Assembly (NCBI GenBank): GCA_023442465.1
Contig: JAEZZQ010000021.1
Span: forward strand, 124,001-188,000
Source of the DNA: Bacillota bacterium
GTDB lineage: Bacteria; Bacillota; Clostridia; Lachnospirales; Lachnospiraceae
DNA length: 64,000 nt
Direction of reading: 5' to 3'
Shown here: positions 26,839 through 34,988 of the stretch, piece after piece
Layout of the letters: each line of letters starts with the position of its first letter
Position numbering within the stretch: the first letter of the stretch is position 1
Notes under the pieces: generated by a model
What the model saw: the letters and a program-made list of their open reading frames with translations, nothing else
What the model was told of the DNA's origin: nothing
Database searches by the model: none
Program-made: the position numbers and the translations under genes

Positions 26839-27063
26839 CTACAAAAGGTTGTTAAGCCAATCGTCAAAAGATGGTTTGGAGATTCTGATAATCCGTCCAA
26901 GTCTTACGAGTTTAAAATCAGGCTGTTTGCAAAGCTCGTATGCTTTACTTTTACTGATCTGTAGAATATCCGCAATTTCCTGAACGGAGTAGGTTTTCTT
27001 ATCTCTGATCTCCTGGCTTGAACGACTTTCTGCTTCAGAGTTTTTTTGTTCGATGACTGACAT
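26839..27063 (-). CDS. xis: Excisionase-family DNA-binding protein
   Basis: The 74-residue protein has a MerR-like winged helix typical of excisionases: KTYSVQEIADILQISKSKAYELCKQ, then KLVRLGRIIRISKPSFDDWL. Such proteins bend DNA at the element ends to favour excision. It is encoded directly upstream of int on the same strand, and AGGAG precedes the ATG at 27063. The first 22 residues are a polar extension. Confidence 0.88.
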   Translation of the reverse strand: MSVIEQKNSEAESRSSQEIRDKKTYSVQEIADILQISKSKAYELCKQPDFKLVRLGRIIRISKPSFDDWLNNLL

Positions 27064-27123
27064 GGAACTCCTTTCCTTGTGCAGTCTGCCAAGAGTCCAG
27101 CAAATAGCTCTCTGTTAAGGGCA

Positions 27124-27152
27124 ATTATACCTTAGAAAATGGCAGGGCACAA
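27124..27152 (-). promoter_or_regulatory. Promoter of xis-int
   Basis: Read leftward: TTGTGC (27152-27147), a 17-bp spacer and a perfect TATAAT (27129-27124), about 60 bp upstream of xis. Confidence 0.6.
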
Positions 27153-27270
27153 TATATAAAAAATTTATGTAAATGTGAGTAATTACTAATTTCACATACC
27201 TCCCATCACCGTTTCCTATTCCCTTCCTGGCCATGTCTTCGGCTGTACAGTGTACGATTTCATACGGACT

Positions 27271-27296
27271 GGCAGACTTATGATAATAAGTCCGCC
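27271..27296. repeat. Inverted repeat in the xis upstream region
   Basis: Two arms of 11 bases pair with one central unpaired position around a GATA loop (GGC then GACTTAT on one side, ATAAGTC then GCC on the other). It is followed by no T-run, so it is more likely a protein-binding or RNA-structure site than a terminator. The surrounding 27153-27440 contains no gene I can support. Confidence 0.5.
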
Positions 27297-27443
27297 ACCG
27301 TAACCAGTATCCATAATGGTGTATGCTTTTCAGTTGTCAAGGAACCGTTCATACATTCTTTGAAAGATGTATATAAAAGTAAAGACAGACAAAGAAAAAA
27401 TTCCTTGAATAAACTTTATTAATATATCTTGTATTTATCAAAG

Positions 27444-27472
27444 TTGACATCTACTATATCTTGTGCTACTAT
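27444..27472 (+). promoter_or_regulatory. Promoter of the leader RNA and element operon
   Basis: A perfect TTGACA (27444-27449), a 17-bp spacer and TACTAT (27467-27472) form a strong vegetative-type promoter, with transcription expected from about 27479. Confidence 0.75.
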
Positions 27473-27505
27473 TTTCATGTAATTGATTTTTGTGTTTCCA
27501 GTAAG

Positions 27506-27589
27506 ATGGGAGGATGTACCAGTGGTATGTTCCAGGATGATAAGAAATCATCCGGCACACGTTGTTTAAGTTTGAAGTGTCAGAGGTAG
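27506..27589 (+). CDS. Possible 27-residue cysteine-containing peptide
   Basis: The frame opens with MGGCTSGMFQDDKKSS and continues to a C-terminal CLSLKCQR. It has three cysteines and a basic end. It lies in the leader RNA, overlaps its first hairpin and has no good ribosome site, so translation is uncertain. It could be a leader peptide controlling the downstream terminator. I do not recognise the family. Confidence 0.3.
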   Translation: MGGCTSGMFQDDKKSSGTRCLSLKCQR

Positions 27590-27682
27590 CCTATGGTTAA
27601 GTGGCGTGCTTTTGACTTTTTTTGTATGGGCGGTATCAGATACAGACCGGATTATCATATTTGTGGGTAGCCACACGCAGTT

Positions 27683-27722
27683 AGGAACAAATGGCATATT
27701 GCTGTCTTGTTCCTTTTTTTAT
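27683..27722 (+). terminator. Intrinsic terminator before the element operon
   Basis: AGGAACAA (27683-27690) pairs perfectly with TTGTTCCT (27707-27714), followed by a run of Ts. Its position between promoter and first gene suggests attenuation. Confidence 0.8.
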
Positions 27723-27808
27723 TGCCAGAAATGCCGTAAGGCTTTTACCGCATAGTGCGGCTGGATAAAAATATTCTCCAAAATGGAGCAAGAAAGGTGG
27801 AACAGACT

Positions 27809-28960
27809 ATGAATGAAGCAAAAGTGTATGCAGACAACTATCAAGGTACGTTTGCAAGGCAGGAGGATTTTCTGGATTTTTTGAAGAACATCGGGAGAAA
27901 TTCCTCATGGGACAGGAAGAAATCGAAGGATTTACGACTGGTGGTTTTGGAGGAAGGAAATAAGGTTTTACAGGAGCTTACGAGCAAATATGAGGAGGAA
28001 GGCATGGATGAAGGTATTTTGGAAGATACACTTTTAAATACTAGACTTGCCTTAAAGGTAAAAGGGCAGCTACTTCCTGTAAGGAGCTGTGCCATTAAGA
28101 CAATTCTTGACCGGGCGTGTATCTCCGGTTCCGCACTTAGAAAGGTAGATAAAAATGTCTACGCCAGAATTATTAATGAGTGTATGAAGGTGGCCGGAGG
28201 CGATGCTTTGCTTCGTATTTCAGAAGGAAAAGTATCTGCAGTTTTGGGCGGTGACAGCCATGAATACGCTGTACTTGATATGAGACAGATATTCATGCTT
28301 TCCGTAGAATACCTGTATAAGAGTTTTAAAGGGGTAAATTATCTTGGTGGTTTCTTTGAACACACGATAGCTTCCTCTGTATGGGAACTCGGCGGAGAAG
28401 AGCGGCTGCTGGCGGCTTATAAGTCAGAGCTAATGCACCATGGTCTGATGCCCGAGGATATGAAGCCAATCATCCGCATATCCACATCCGATGTTGGAAA
28501 TTGTGGAGCAAATATCTATCCCATGCTGAAAGTTGGAAACAGGAATCAAATGATTTCTCTGGGAGATGCACTAAAGCTGGAACATAAGGCAGGGGCTACG
28601 ATTGAGAAATATGAGGAGCAGTTACACATGGTCTATGGGAAATATCAAGCGGCCATAGGAAAGCTTTCTAATCTGCTGACGATTGGCATTGATCATCCAG
28701 ACAACTGTATGATGGGAGCCATGAAAAGAGTAGGCATACCAAAAAAATATGGAATGGAAGCGGTGGAATTATTCAAGGCCCAGCATGGCGAAGATCCCTG
28801 CACTGCCCATGATATTTATTATGGAATTGCAGAAGTGATCTATACGCTGGTTTGCAACGGCGAAAGCGGCAGCAAGATTACGGAAATGGAAGAAAAAGTG
28901 GCAAGGACACTTGGAATCAACTGGAGAGAGTATGACATGCCTGGTGAAATAAAATGGTAG
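27809..28960 (+). CDS. Conserved element protein, function unknown
   Basis: The 383-residue soluble protein has no signal peptide or membrane segment. It starts at ATG 27809, with AAAGGTGG eight bases upstream. Segments such as LLPVRSCAIKTILDRACISG, NVYARIINECM, GFFEHTIASSVWELGG and STSDVGNCGANIYPML look well structured. It resembles proteins that I associate with Clostridia integrative elements, and a DUF932-like relationship is possible but not established. It is first in a series that includes a YqaJ nuclease and a RecD-like helicase, so a role in element DNA metabolism is a guess from context. Confidence 0.7.
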   Translation: MNEAKVYADNYQGTFARQEDFLDFLKNIGRNSSWDRKKSKDLRLVVLEEGNKVLQELTSKYEEEGMDEGILEDTLLNTRLALKVKGQLLPVRSCAIKTILDRACISGSALRKVDKNVYARIINECMKVAGGDALLRISEGKVSAVLGGDSHEYAVLDMRQIFMLSVEYLYKSFKGVNYLGGFFEHTIASSVWELGGEERLLAAYKSELMHHGLMPEDMKPIIRISTSDVGNCGANIYPMLKVGNRNQMISLGDALKLEHKAGATIEKYEEQLHMVYGKYQAAIGKLSNLLTIGIDHPDNCMMGAMKRVGIPKKYGMEAVELFKAQHGEDPCTAHDIYYGIAEVIYTLVCNGESGSKITEMEEKVARTLGINWREYDMPGEIKW

Positions 28961-28979
28961 TCAACTCTGTAAATTTGGA

Positions 28980-29015
28980 AAGGCGGATTATCCTTTGAGG
29001 GATACCGCCTTTTTT
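28980..29015 (+). terminator. Hairpin terminator after the first element gene
   Basis: A stem formed by AGGCGG and TATCC with GGATA and CCGCCT, with small internal bulges, is followed by six Ts. It may limit read-through into the YqaJ gene, which starts 33 bp later. Confidence 0.7.
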
Positions 29016-29047
29016 AGCCATCTGAAATGGTAGAAAGAGAGGAAAAC

Positions 29048-30097
29048 ATGAATGGAGCAATGCTGAACTTAAATTATAAGCCGGAGGTATTGGTAGAAAC
29101 CGAAGGGTTAACACAGGAGCAGTGGCTTGGGTATAGGAAGCTGGGTATTGGAGGGAGTGACTGTGCTGCCATCATGGGACAGTCACCATTTTGTACCAAG
29201 CGTGACCTATATTATGACAAATGCGGGATTGAAAGTGTGATGGATGAAGAAGAAAGTAATTGGGTTGCTAAGGAGGTAGGACATCGCCTGGAGGAACTGG
29301 TTGCAGAAATCTTTTCAAAAAAGACCGGTCTGAAGGTGTTTCCTATCCGCAAGATGTTCCGGCATCCATTGTATCCTTTTATGCTGGCAGACGTAGACTA
29401 TTTCATTGAGTTCCCGGATGGAAGCATTGGCATATTGGAGTGCAAGACCACCAATTATAACTGCCAGGACAAATGGGCCGGTGAAAGTGTTCCGGTCAAT
29501 TATGAATACCAGGGAAGGCATTATATGGCAGTAACAAATTTAAACAAAGTATACTTTGCCTGCTTATATGGCAATAACGAGAACGAATTTATCATCCGTT
29601 ATATAGAACGGGATATGGATATTGAAGCTGATCTGATTGCAGAGGAGGAATATTTCTGGAAGGAGCAGGTACTAAAGAAAGTAGAACCGCCCTATACAGA
29701 AAAGCCTGACTTAGTGCTGGAAAGTATTCGCAGACATTACGGACCGGCAGATAAGGATGCAGATAAGGTGAAGCTCAAGAAGTCACATCTCACAGCACTT
29801 GATAAATACCTTCGGTTAAGACAGGAGAAATCCGAGACGGATAAAAGGTCAAAAGAGCTGGAAGGTGAAATGAAGTCAGCCTATACAGAAATAGTAGAAG
29901 AAATGGGTGTTAGTTGCAGTGCTGTATTATCCGCAGGAGGAAAGGAATATCAAGTAACTTATAATCCTGCTTACCGGACAGGTATTAGCAAGGACGGACT
30001 TGAGAAGTTAAAGGTCAGACATCCTGATGTCTATGGAGATTATGTGGAAACTTCAGAATCCCGCCGGTTTAATGTCAAGGTAAAGGAGGCGGCATAA
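29048..30097 (+). CDS. YqaJ-type viral recombinase / lambda-exonuclease-fold nuclease
   Basis: The 349-residue protein has the YqaJ layout: YRKLGIGGSDCAAIMGQSPF, then EVGHRLEELVAEIF, then the PD-(D/E)xK nuclease residues in MLADVDYF (Asp, about 115) and ILECKTTNY (Glu-x-Lys, about 131). Such enzymes resect double-stranded ends for single-strand annealing recombination. The C-terminal 130 residues form a helical region with RLRQEKSETDKRSKELEGEM. ATG 29048 is chosen for its AGAGAGGA ribosome site. It overlaps the next gene by one base. Its usual partner, a RecT annealase, is not in the window. Confidence 0.87.
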   Translation: MNGAMLNLNYKPEVLVETEGLTQEQWLGYRKLGIGGSDCAAIMGQSPFCTKRDLYYDKCGIESVMDEEESNWVAKEVGHRLEELVAEIFSKKTGLKVFPIRKMFRHPLYPFMLADVDYFIEFPDGSIGILECKTTNYNCQDKWAGESVPVNYEYQGRHYMAVTNLNKVYFACLYGNNENEFIIRYIERDMDIEADLIAEEEYFWKEQVLKKVEPPYTEKPDLVLESIRRHYGPADKDADKVKLKKSHLTALDKYLRLRQEKSETDKRSKELEGEMKSAYTEIVEEMGVSCSAVLSAGGKEYQVTYNPAYRTGISKDGLEKLKVRHPDVYGDYVETSESRRFNVKVKEAA

Positions 30098-30486
30098 TGT
30101 TAAAAGGGAAAGAAGTTTATATCTGCTCTCCTTTGTCAGCGGATACCAAAGAAGGAATCAGAGCGAATATGCTTCAGGCAAGGAGTTATGTAGAAATAAT
30201 CTCAGACTGCTTAGAGTGCAGAGCTACCGCACCTCATGCATGGCTTCCAGAGTTTCTGGATGACACTATGCCAGAAGAACGAGAGCTTGGTCTTTCTTTT
30301 GGAAAAGTAATTTTATACAAATGCCATGCTCTCATTATATGCGGAGAACATATCAGCTCTGGTATGAAAGAAGAAATTAAATATGCAAGAAGCTTAAACA
30401 AACCAGTTTTTCAATGGATTGTCAATGCAGAAGGGCAGGGAGTAATCCGTATTTATGAATCGAAAGGGGAAGAATATGAAGTGTAG
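30097..30486 (+). CDS. Deoxyribosyltransferase-fold protein (DUF4406/DUF7768-like)
   Basis: The 129-residue protein begins VYICSPLSADTKEGIRANMLQARSY, the pattern of small Rossmann-like proteins related to nucleoside 2-deoxyribosyltransferases. A later segment, PEERELGLSFGKVILYKCHALIICGEHISSGMKEEI, split here as GLSFGKVILYKCHALIICG and ISSGMKEEI, matches the substrate-binding half of that fold. Activity and substrate are unknown. It overlaps YqaJ by one base and the helicase gene by 11 bases, so the three are one translational unit. Confidence 0.68.
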   Translation: MLKGKEVYICSPLSADTKEGIRANMLQARSYVEIISDCLECRATAPHAWLPEFLDDTMPEERELGLSFGKVILYKCHALIICGEHISSGMKEEIKYARSLNKPVFQWIVNAEGQGVIRIYESKGEEYEV

Positions 30487-32728
30487 ATTTAAAAGAAAGG
30501 TATTCCGTAATAACGATACGGGATATTGTGTGTTCATATATCACACAGAGGAAGAAGGTGTCCCGCAGGGAGCAAAAAACAAGCAATACAATGACAGTGG
30601 AACAGATTTTTCTGCCATTGGTTATCATCTTCCGGATACAGACAGCATTGAAATTGACATAAAGGGCCGCTGGGTAACAAATCCCAAATACGGTCTACAG
30701 CTCGAAGTTGAAAGCTATCAGGAAGTGGTTCCGGCGACAGCAAAAGGCATGGAAGGTTATCTTGCCTCCGGCATGATTAAAGGAATTGGTCCGAGAATGG
30801 CAGAGAAAATCGTGCAGAAGTTCGGAAAACGGACCTTTGAGGTACTTGATAAGGAGCCGGAACATCTGCTTCAGATACCAGGCATTACGGAAAATAAGCT
30901 TTCTGCAATTATTGCATCCTATCAGTCTACCCACGCGGTACGCGATCTTGCGGCATATCTTGCCCCCTATAAAATCACCCAGAAGAAAATACAGAAAATA
31001 TATGAACAGTTTGGCAGTGACTCTCTGGAAACAGTGAAGAATTCTCCTTTTTCTCTTTGTGAGATAAGTGGATTCGGATTTCTTACCGTAGATGAAATAG
31101 CCAGGGCGACCGGCTGCAGGTTAGATGATCCGCTGCGTATGGAGGGATGTATTCGTTACTGCATGGATTTGGAGATGAAGAACGGCCATCTGTACCTGGA
31201 AAGGGAAGAGCTGAAAAAGAATGTGTATGAGCAGTTAAATAAAAACTGTCAGGGAGAAGTGGCCAGCGCAAGAGATATTACCACAGCTATTTACCGGATG
31301 GTTACAAGTCGGAAGCTGGTGGCGGAGGATACTGTGCTTTATGATAGCGGATGCTTTCTTAACGAAGTAAGGGCGGCGGATGCCATTGCAGAAATGCTGG
31401 TTCAGGAGGATGACGCTATCCAGGTTGACTTACTGATTGAAAAAGCCCAGAAGGAGTTAGGAATGCAGTTATCTACAAAGCAGGCACAGGGAGTAAAAAT
31501 GGCATTTTCCCATAAACTCAGCATTATTACAGGCGGTCCCGGAACCGGTAAAACTACGGTAGAAAAGGTACTTCTGTATGTACATAAACAACTGAATGGC
31601 GGAGAGGTGCTTCTCATGGCACCAACCGGACGAGCAAGCAGGAGAATGGCAGAAAGTACAGGCCATATGGATGCCTGCACCATGCACAGTGGGTTGGGAC
31701 TTTTAGGTGATGATACCGAGGACTATGAAGCTGCTATTGAGCCATTGGATGCGGAATTCATTCTGGATGACGAATTTTCCATGGTGGACATGCGTCTGGG
31801 TGCGGAATTTTTTACCCGTATCAAAAAAGGTACCAGAGTGGTTTTGATTGGAGATGTGAACCAGTTGCCTTCTGTGGGGCCGGGAAATGTATTCCGGGAA
31901 CTGATTCTATGCGGAATCGTACCGGTAACCGTTCTTGACATGGTATTCCGCCAGGGAGAAAACAGCCGTATTGCAGCCAATGCAGAGAAAATGCAGGAGA
32001 ATAACACCAAGCTGGAATATGGGGATGATTTCATGCTCTTTGAAGCAGATGGTGACAAAGAGGCAGCCGAGGTGGTACGGAGGCTGTATCTGGAAACGGT
32101 TGCAAAAAAGGGAGTGGAGAATGTTCAGATACTCACTCCCTATAGAAAACGGGGTGAGGTCAGCGTGAATGAATTGAATGAATACATCCGCAATAAGGTA
32201 AATCCGTTAAAGCCTGGAGAACCGGAAATCAGAGCCAGTGGGACTGTGTTTCATCTGGGAGATAAGATTATCCAGAACAAAAACAAAGATCAAATCAGTA
32301 ATGGTGATACCGGGTTTATAGAGAATATTTACCGAAACCAGGACGAGGAGGAACGGGCTAGTCTTTCATTTTCTGATGAGAGAAGAGTGGATTATGGAAT
32401 AGACGAGATGGATATGGTGGAACATGCATATGCAACAACTGTACATAAAAGTCAGGGTTGTGAATACCCGGTCATTATCCTGCCGTGGATACCGATGTTT
32501 TACAAGATGTTAAGACGTAATATCCTTTATACTGCGATTACCAGAGCAAAGGAACAGGTCCTCATCGTGGGAAGCAGGAAGGCCATTTACATGGCAATCC
32601 ATAACACTGATTCGGACAAGCGTAATACGAAGTTGGGAGAGCGAGTGGTAAAGCGGTATTATGAGCTGGTGGACGAAAGGAAGATAGAAATTCCTGAAGT
32701 TTACGAACAGGCGGTCATTAATTTTTAG
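30476..32728 (+). CDS. RecD2-like ATP-dependent DNA helicase
   Basis: The 750-residue superfamily 1B helicase unwinds DNA 5' to 3'. An N-terminal OB-like region is followed by helix-hairpin-helix repeats (MIKGIGPRMAEKIVQKFG, LLQIPGITENKLSAI). The motor domain has Walker A GGPGTGKTT (about residues 352-360), the GRASRRMAE segment, Walker B ILDDEFSMVD, VLIGDVNQLPSVGPG, FRQGENS and the C-terminal motif YATTVHKSQGCEYPVIILP with YTAITRAKEQ. ATG 30476 has AAAGGGGA upstream and overlaps the previous gene. It probably serves element replication or recombination. Confidence 0.9.
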   Translation: MKCRFKRKVFRNNDTGYCVFIYHTEEEGVPQGAKNKQYNDSGTDFSAIGYHLPDTDSIEIDIKGRWVTNPKYGLQLEVESYQEVVPATAKGMEGYLASGMIKGIGPRMAEKIVQKFGKRTFEVLDKEPEHLLQIPGITENKLSAIIASYQSTHAVRDLAAYLAPYKITQKKIQKIYEQFGSDSLETVKNSPFSLCEISGFGFLTVDEIARATGCRLDDPLRMEGCIRYCMDLEMKNGHLYLEREELKKNVYEQLNKNCQGEVASARDITTAIYRMVTSRKLVAEDTVLYDSGCFLNEVRAADAIAEMLVQEDDAIQVDLLIEKAQKELGMQLSTKQAQGVKMAFSHKLSIITGGPGTGKTTVEKVLLYVHKQLNGGEVLLMAPTGRASRRMAESTGHMDACTMHSGLGLLGDDTEDYEAAIEPLDAEFILDDEFSMVDMRLGAEFFTRIKKGTRVVLIGDVNQLPSVGPGNVFRELILCGIVPVTVLDMVFRQGENSRIAANAEKMQENNTKLEYGDDFMLFEADGDKEAAEVVRRLYLETVAKKGVENVQILTPYRKRGEVSVNELNEYIRNKVNPLKPGEPEIRASGTVFHLGDKIIQNKNKDQISNGDTGFIENIYRNQDEEERASLSFSDERRVDYGIDEMDMVEHAYATTVHKSQGCEYPVIILPWIPMFYKMLRRNILYTAITRAKEQVLIVGSRKAIYMAIHNTDSDKRNTKLGERVVKRYYELVDERKIEIPEVYEQAVINF

Positions 32729-32747
32729 AACGGAGGACGGCAAAACG

Positions 32748-33509
32748 ATGGAAAAAAGAGATTATCAAAAGGAATTTATACAGATATTTAAAAGGCTTTC
32801 ATACCGTTATTCACAATGGCAGATTTGGAATGACTTTCTATATCTTAGTGCGGTAGCCATGGCAAATGTAGTGCCGGTAAAGGAGCGGGAAGAGAGGGAA
32901 AAACAGTATGTTTCTTTAATCAACCGCTACGCAAAAGAAGAGCAGGAATTGCTAACCCAACTATATGCCTTTGTCGTGCTTGCATTAGAAGAGAATCCGG
33001 AACAGGATTTTCTAGGCAGCCTGTACCATAGCCTGGAGTTGAACCAGCACCAGAAAGGACAGTTTTTTACTCCCTATCACATCTGCCAGTTTATGGCAGA
33101 GATTCAGTTTGCAGGTAAAGACATGGAGGAATTTCAGAAAAAAAGATATATCCGTGTCAGCGATCCGGCTTGTGGCGCAGGGGCGATGTTGGTTGCCTTT
33201 GCCAATGCATCAAGAAAAAATGGAATCAACTATCAGGAGAAAGTGTTGTTTGTGGCGCAGGATATTGATCGGACTGCCGGTATGATGTGCTATGTCCAGT
33301 TAAGCCTTTTGGGCTGTTCGACCATCGTCATTGTCGGCGACTCCCTGGCACATCCCGGCTTTCATCCAGAGAATGATGTTTGGTATACCCCCTTTTATTA
33401 TTTGAATCAGTGGAGGTTCCGGGAGGAGGAAGCAGAGGACATAAACGTGATATTCCCCAAGGAACAGCAGGCAGTAATCGAACAGTTAGATGCTTTTAGA
33501 AGTGAGTGA
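32748..33509 (+). CDS. N6-adenine methyltransferase-like protein lacking the NPPY motif
   Basis: The 253 residues match the HsdM-like methyltransferase core: GQFFTPYHICQFMAEI, then SAM motif I SDPACGAGAMLVAFAN (about residue 137) and VAQDIDRTAGMMCYVQLSLLG. In true N6-adenine methylases an NPP(Y/F) motif follows; here the position reads IVGDSLAHPGFHPENDVWYTPF, so no NPPY is seen. No specificity or restriction subunit is present. It may bind SAM or DNA without methylating, or have another substrate. It starts 19 bp after the helicase gene. Confidence 0.75.
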   Translation: MEKRDYQKEFIQIFKRLSYRYSQWQIWNDFLYLSAVAMANVVPVKEREEREKQYVSLINRYAKEEQELLTQLYAFVVLALEENPEQDFLGSLYHSLELNQHQKGQFFTPYHICQFMAEIQFAGKDMEEFQKKRYIRVSDPACGAGAMLVAFANASRKNGINYQEKVLFVAQDIDRTAGMMCYVQLSLLGCSTIVIVGDSLAHPGFHPENDVWYTPFYYLNQWRFREEEAEDINVIFPKEQQAVIEQLDAFRSE

Positions 33510-33636
33510 GGAGATATATTCCAAAAGAAAAGGTCTGTTTTTTACTAAGGTGCAGTTCAATAGTGAACCTATAAGAATCTCTCATTCTAAAAGACAATAT
33601 GATAGGAAGGAAACGATCTTCCTACTATTCGATTGA
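33490..33636 (+). CDS. Short overlapping frame, possibly a truncated element gene
   Basis: A 48-codon frame overlaps the end of the methyltransferase-like gene. It reads MLLEVSEEIYSKRKGLFF and continues to a C-terminal YDRKETIFLLFD. The composition looks protein-like, but there is no clear ribosome site. It ends where the GC-richer block begins, so it may be the 5' remnant of an element gene cut by the insertion. A second short frame from 33599 (MIGRKRSSYYSIDVAKNASF) overlaps it out of frame to about 33688. Confidence 0.35.
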   Translation: MLLEVSEEIYSKRKGLFFTKVQFNSEPIRISHSKRQYDRKETIFLLFD

Positions 33637-33694
33637 CGTTGCAAAAAACGCTTCTTTTATCAGAAGTTTAGAAGACAAATGCCAATAAGCTATA

Positions 33695-34987
33695 TTATAT
33701 CGTAGCCTGAAATATAAACCAGCCATCCTGAATCGAAAACTGGAATACACCGCCATGCCTTTCTACAATATGAGCCATACTTTTTGTACCAAAGCCATGC
33801 CCCTGTTCTGTTGATATGGGAAGGTCTTGATGAAAGACCGGTTCTATCTCATAGCTGTTGCGGATGTCAATACACAGCTTTGTATTCTTGGAATACATAC
33901 GCAGTCGGATGACACGCTGGCCGCTGTCAGATATATGCTCTGTACTGTGTATGGCATTTTCCAAAGCGTTTGATAAGAGGGAACAAAGCTCGGTGTCACT
34001 GAAGGGAAGCGAGTCCGGCAGCTTCGCATCCAGCGTCAATAGGATTCCCGCCTGCTTTGCTTTGGCAGCGAACGCGGACAAAATCAGATTGACGGTTTCA
34101 TTTTCGCAAAAGCGTATGGGCGTGATGGCGTCCATGTCGGACTGGGCAGTTTGCAGATACTCTTTAATCTCCTCAATATGTCCCTTGGAGGCCAGTCCCT
34201 GTAAAAGAGCGAAATGGTGGCGCATATCATGCCGGTAGGATGCGGCATTCTGCTGTAGCTGCTTTAAAGTGGAAAATTCGGTCTGTGCCAGCCGAAACTG
34301 TGCATCCAGCATATCCCATTCTCTTTGGAGAATTGCCTGTTTTTGCGTCTCAGCGTAGTAAAGGACCACAAACACAAAATAGAAAATGGAGATGGTTGAG
34401 GGCATGAACTGCACTGCCCATTCTGTGCCGCGGTAAAGGACATCCGTGTAGATGGCCGTAGTGTAGTCGAACAGGTAGTAAAAAAGCGGAACCCCACCTA
34501 AAAATAAGCAGGATTTCGTAGAAACCTCCATAAGCTGTCTGACGGACCCTGCCACATACCTTTTTAAAAAAAAGTAGAACAGAAAAATCGCCACAATATA
34601 AAAAACATGGTCTGCAAGGCGGCTGTCTGTGGCAGCTCCCGCAAGGAAGCCGAACCAGCGGGGGGCTTGACAGCAAAGATAACCGGAAAGCACGCTGATG
34701 GCGGATATGAGCCATGGGCGTTTATAGTACAGGGAGAATATCACGGTCAGCGGCAGGTGGATAATCATCGGATACAGCTTCGACGTCAGATCCAGGCCTA
34801 AGAGCCACCAACTGGTGGTCTGAACGAAAAGAAAAACAACACAGAGCAGGCCGGTGGTAAGCCGGTTTTTTCTTGTGGGTTCGACTCCCACAAAGAGCAC
34901 TGATACTGTTATGCCAAAGACCAGAGAAACTCCAAATCGTAAAAGTCCTATCACGGTTACTGCCATATGTAAAGTATCTCCTTCCAT
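33695..34987 (-). CDS. GHKL sensor histidine kinase (AgrC/VirS-like), unit A
   Basis: The 430-residue membrane protein has about six hydrophobic segments in residues 8-225 and a coiled linker. The kinase part has the H-box SYRHDMRHHFALLQGLAS, a GHKL N-box ELCSLLSNALENAIHS and a G-box GFGTKSMAHIVERHGG. AgrC-class kinases pair with LytTR regulators and often sense peptides or envelope state. The partner regulator is encoded 1 bp upstream on the same strand. The ATG at 34987 is used; the ATG seven codons in has GGAG and is also possible. Confidence 0.88.
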   Translation of the reverse strand: MEGDTLHMAVTVIGLLRFGVSLVFGITVSVLFVGVEPTRKNRLTTGLLCVVFLFVQTTSWWLLGLDLTSKLYPMIIHLPLTVIFSLYYKRPWLISAISVLSGYLCCQAPRWFGFLAGAATDSRLADHVFYIVAIFLFYFFLKRYVAGSVRQLMEVSTKSCLFLGGVPLFYYLFDYTTAIYTDVLYRGTEWAVQFMPSTISIFYFVFVVLYYAETQKQAILQREWDMLDAQFRLAQTEFSTLKQLQQNAASYRHDMRHHFALLQGLASKGHIEEIKEYLQTAQSDMDAITPIRFCENETVNLILSAFAAKAKQAGILLTLDAKLPDSLPFSDTELCSLLSNALENAIHSTEHISDSGQRVIRLRMYSKNTKLCIDIRNSYEIEPVFHQDLPISTEQGHGFGTKSMAHIVERHGGVFQFSIQDGWFIFQATI

Positions 34988-34988
34988 T

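Larger units (their letters stand above)
27479..27722 (+). ncRNA. Candidate structured leader or small RNA
   Basis: Between a strong promoter and an intrinsic terminator lies about 240 nt without a clear long gene. Hairpins are visible at 27533-27551 (GGATGAT/ATCATCC) and about 27662-27675 (TGTGG/CCACA). The terminator has arms 27683-27690 and 27707-27714 and a T-run. The following gene starts 87 bp later, so the RNA may be a terminated leader that controls the element operon, or a free small RNA. A 27-codon frame lies inside it. I do not recognise an Rfam family. Confidence 0.5.

Noticed and set aside
27809..28960. Firm DUF932 assignment
   Set aside because: Context and length are suggestive but I cannot identify defining motifs, so the gene is left as unknown.
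32748..33509. A restriction-modification system
   Set aside because: Only a methyltransferase-like protein without a clear catalytic motif is present, with no specificity subunit or nuclease next to it.
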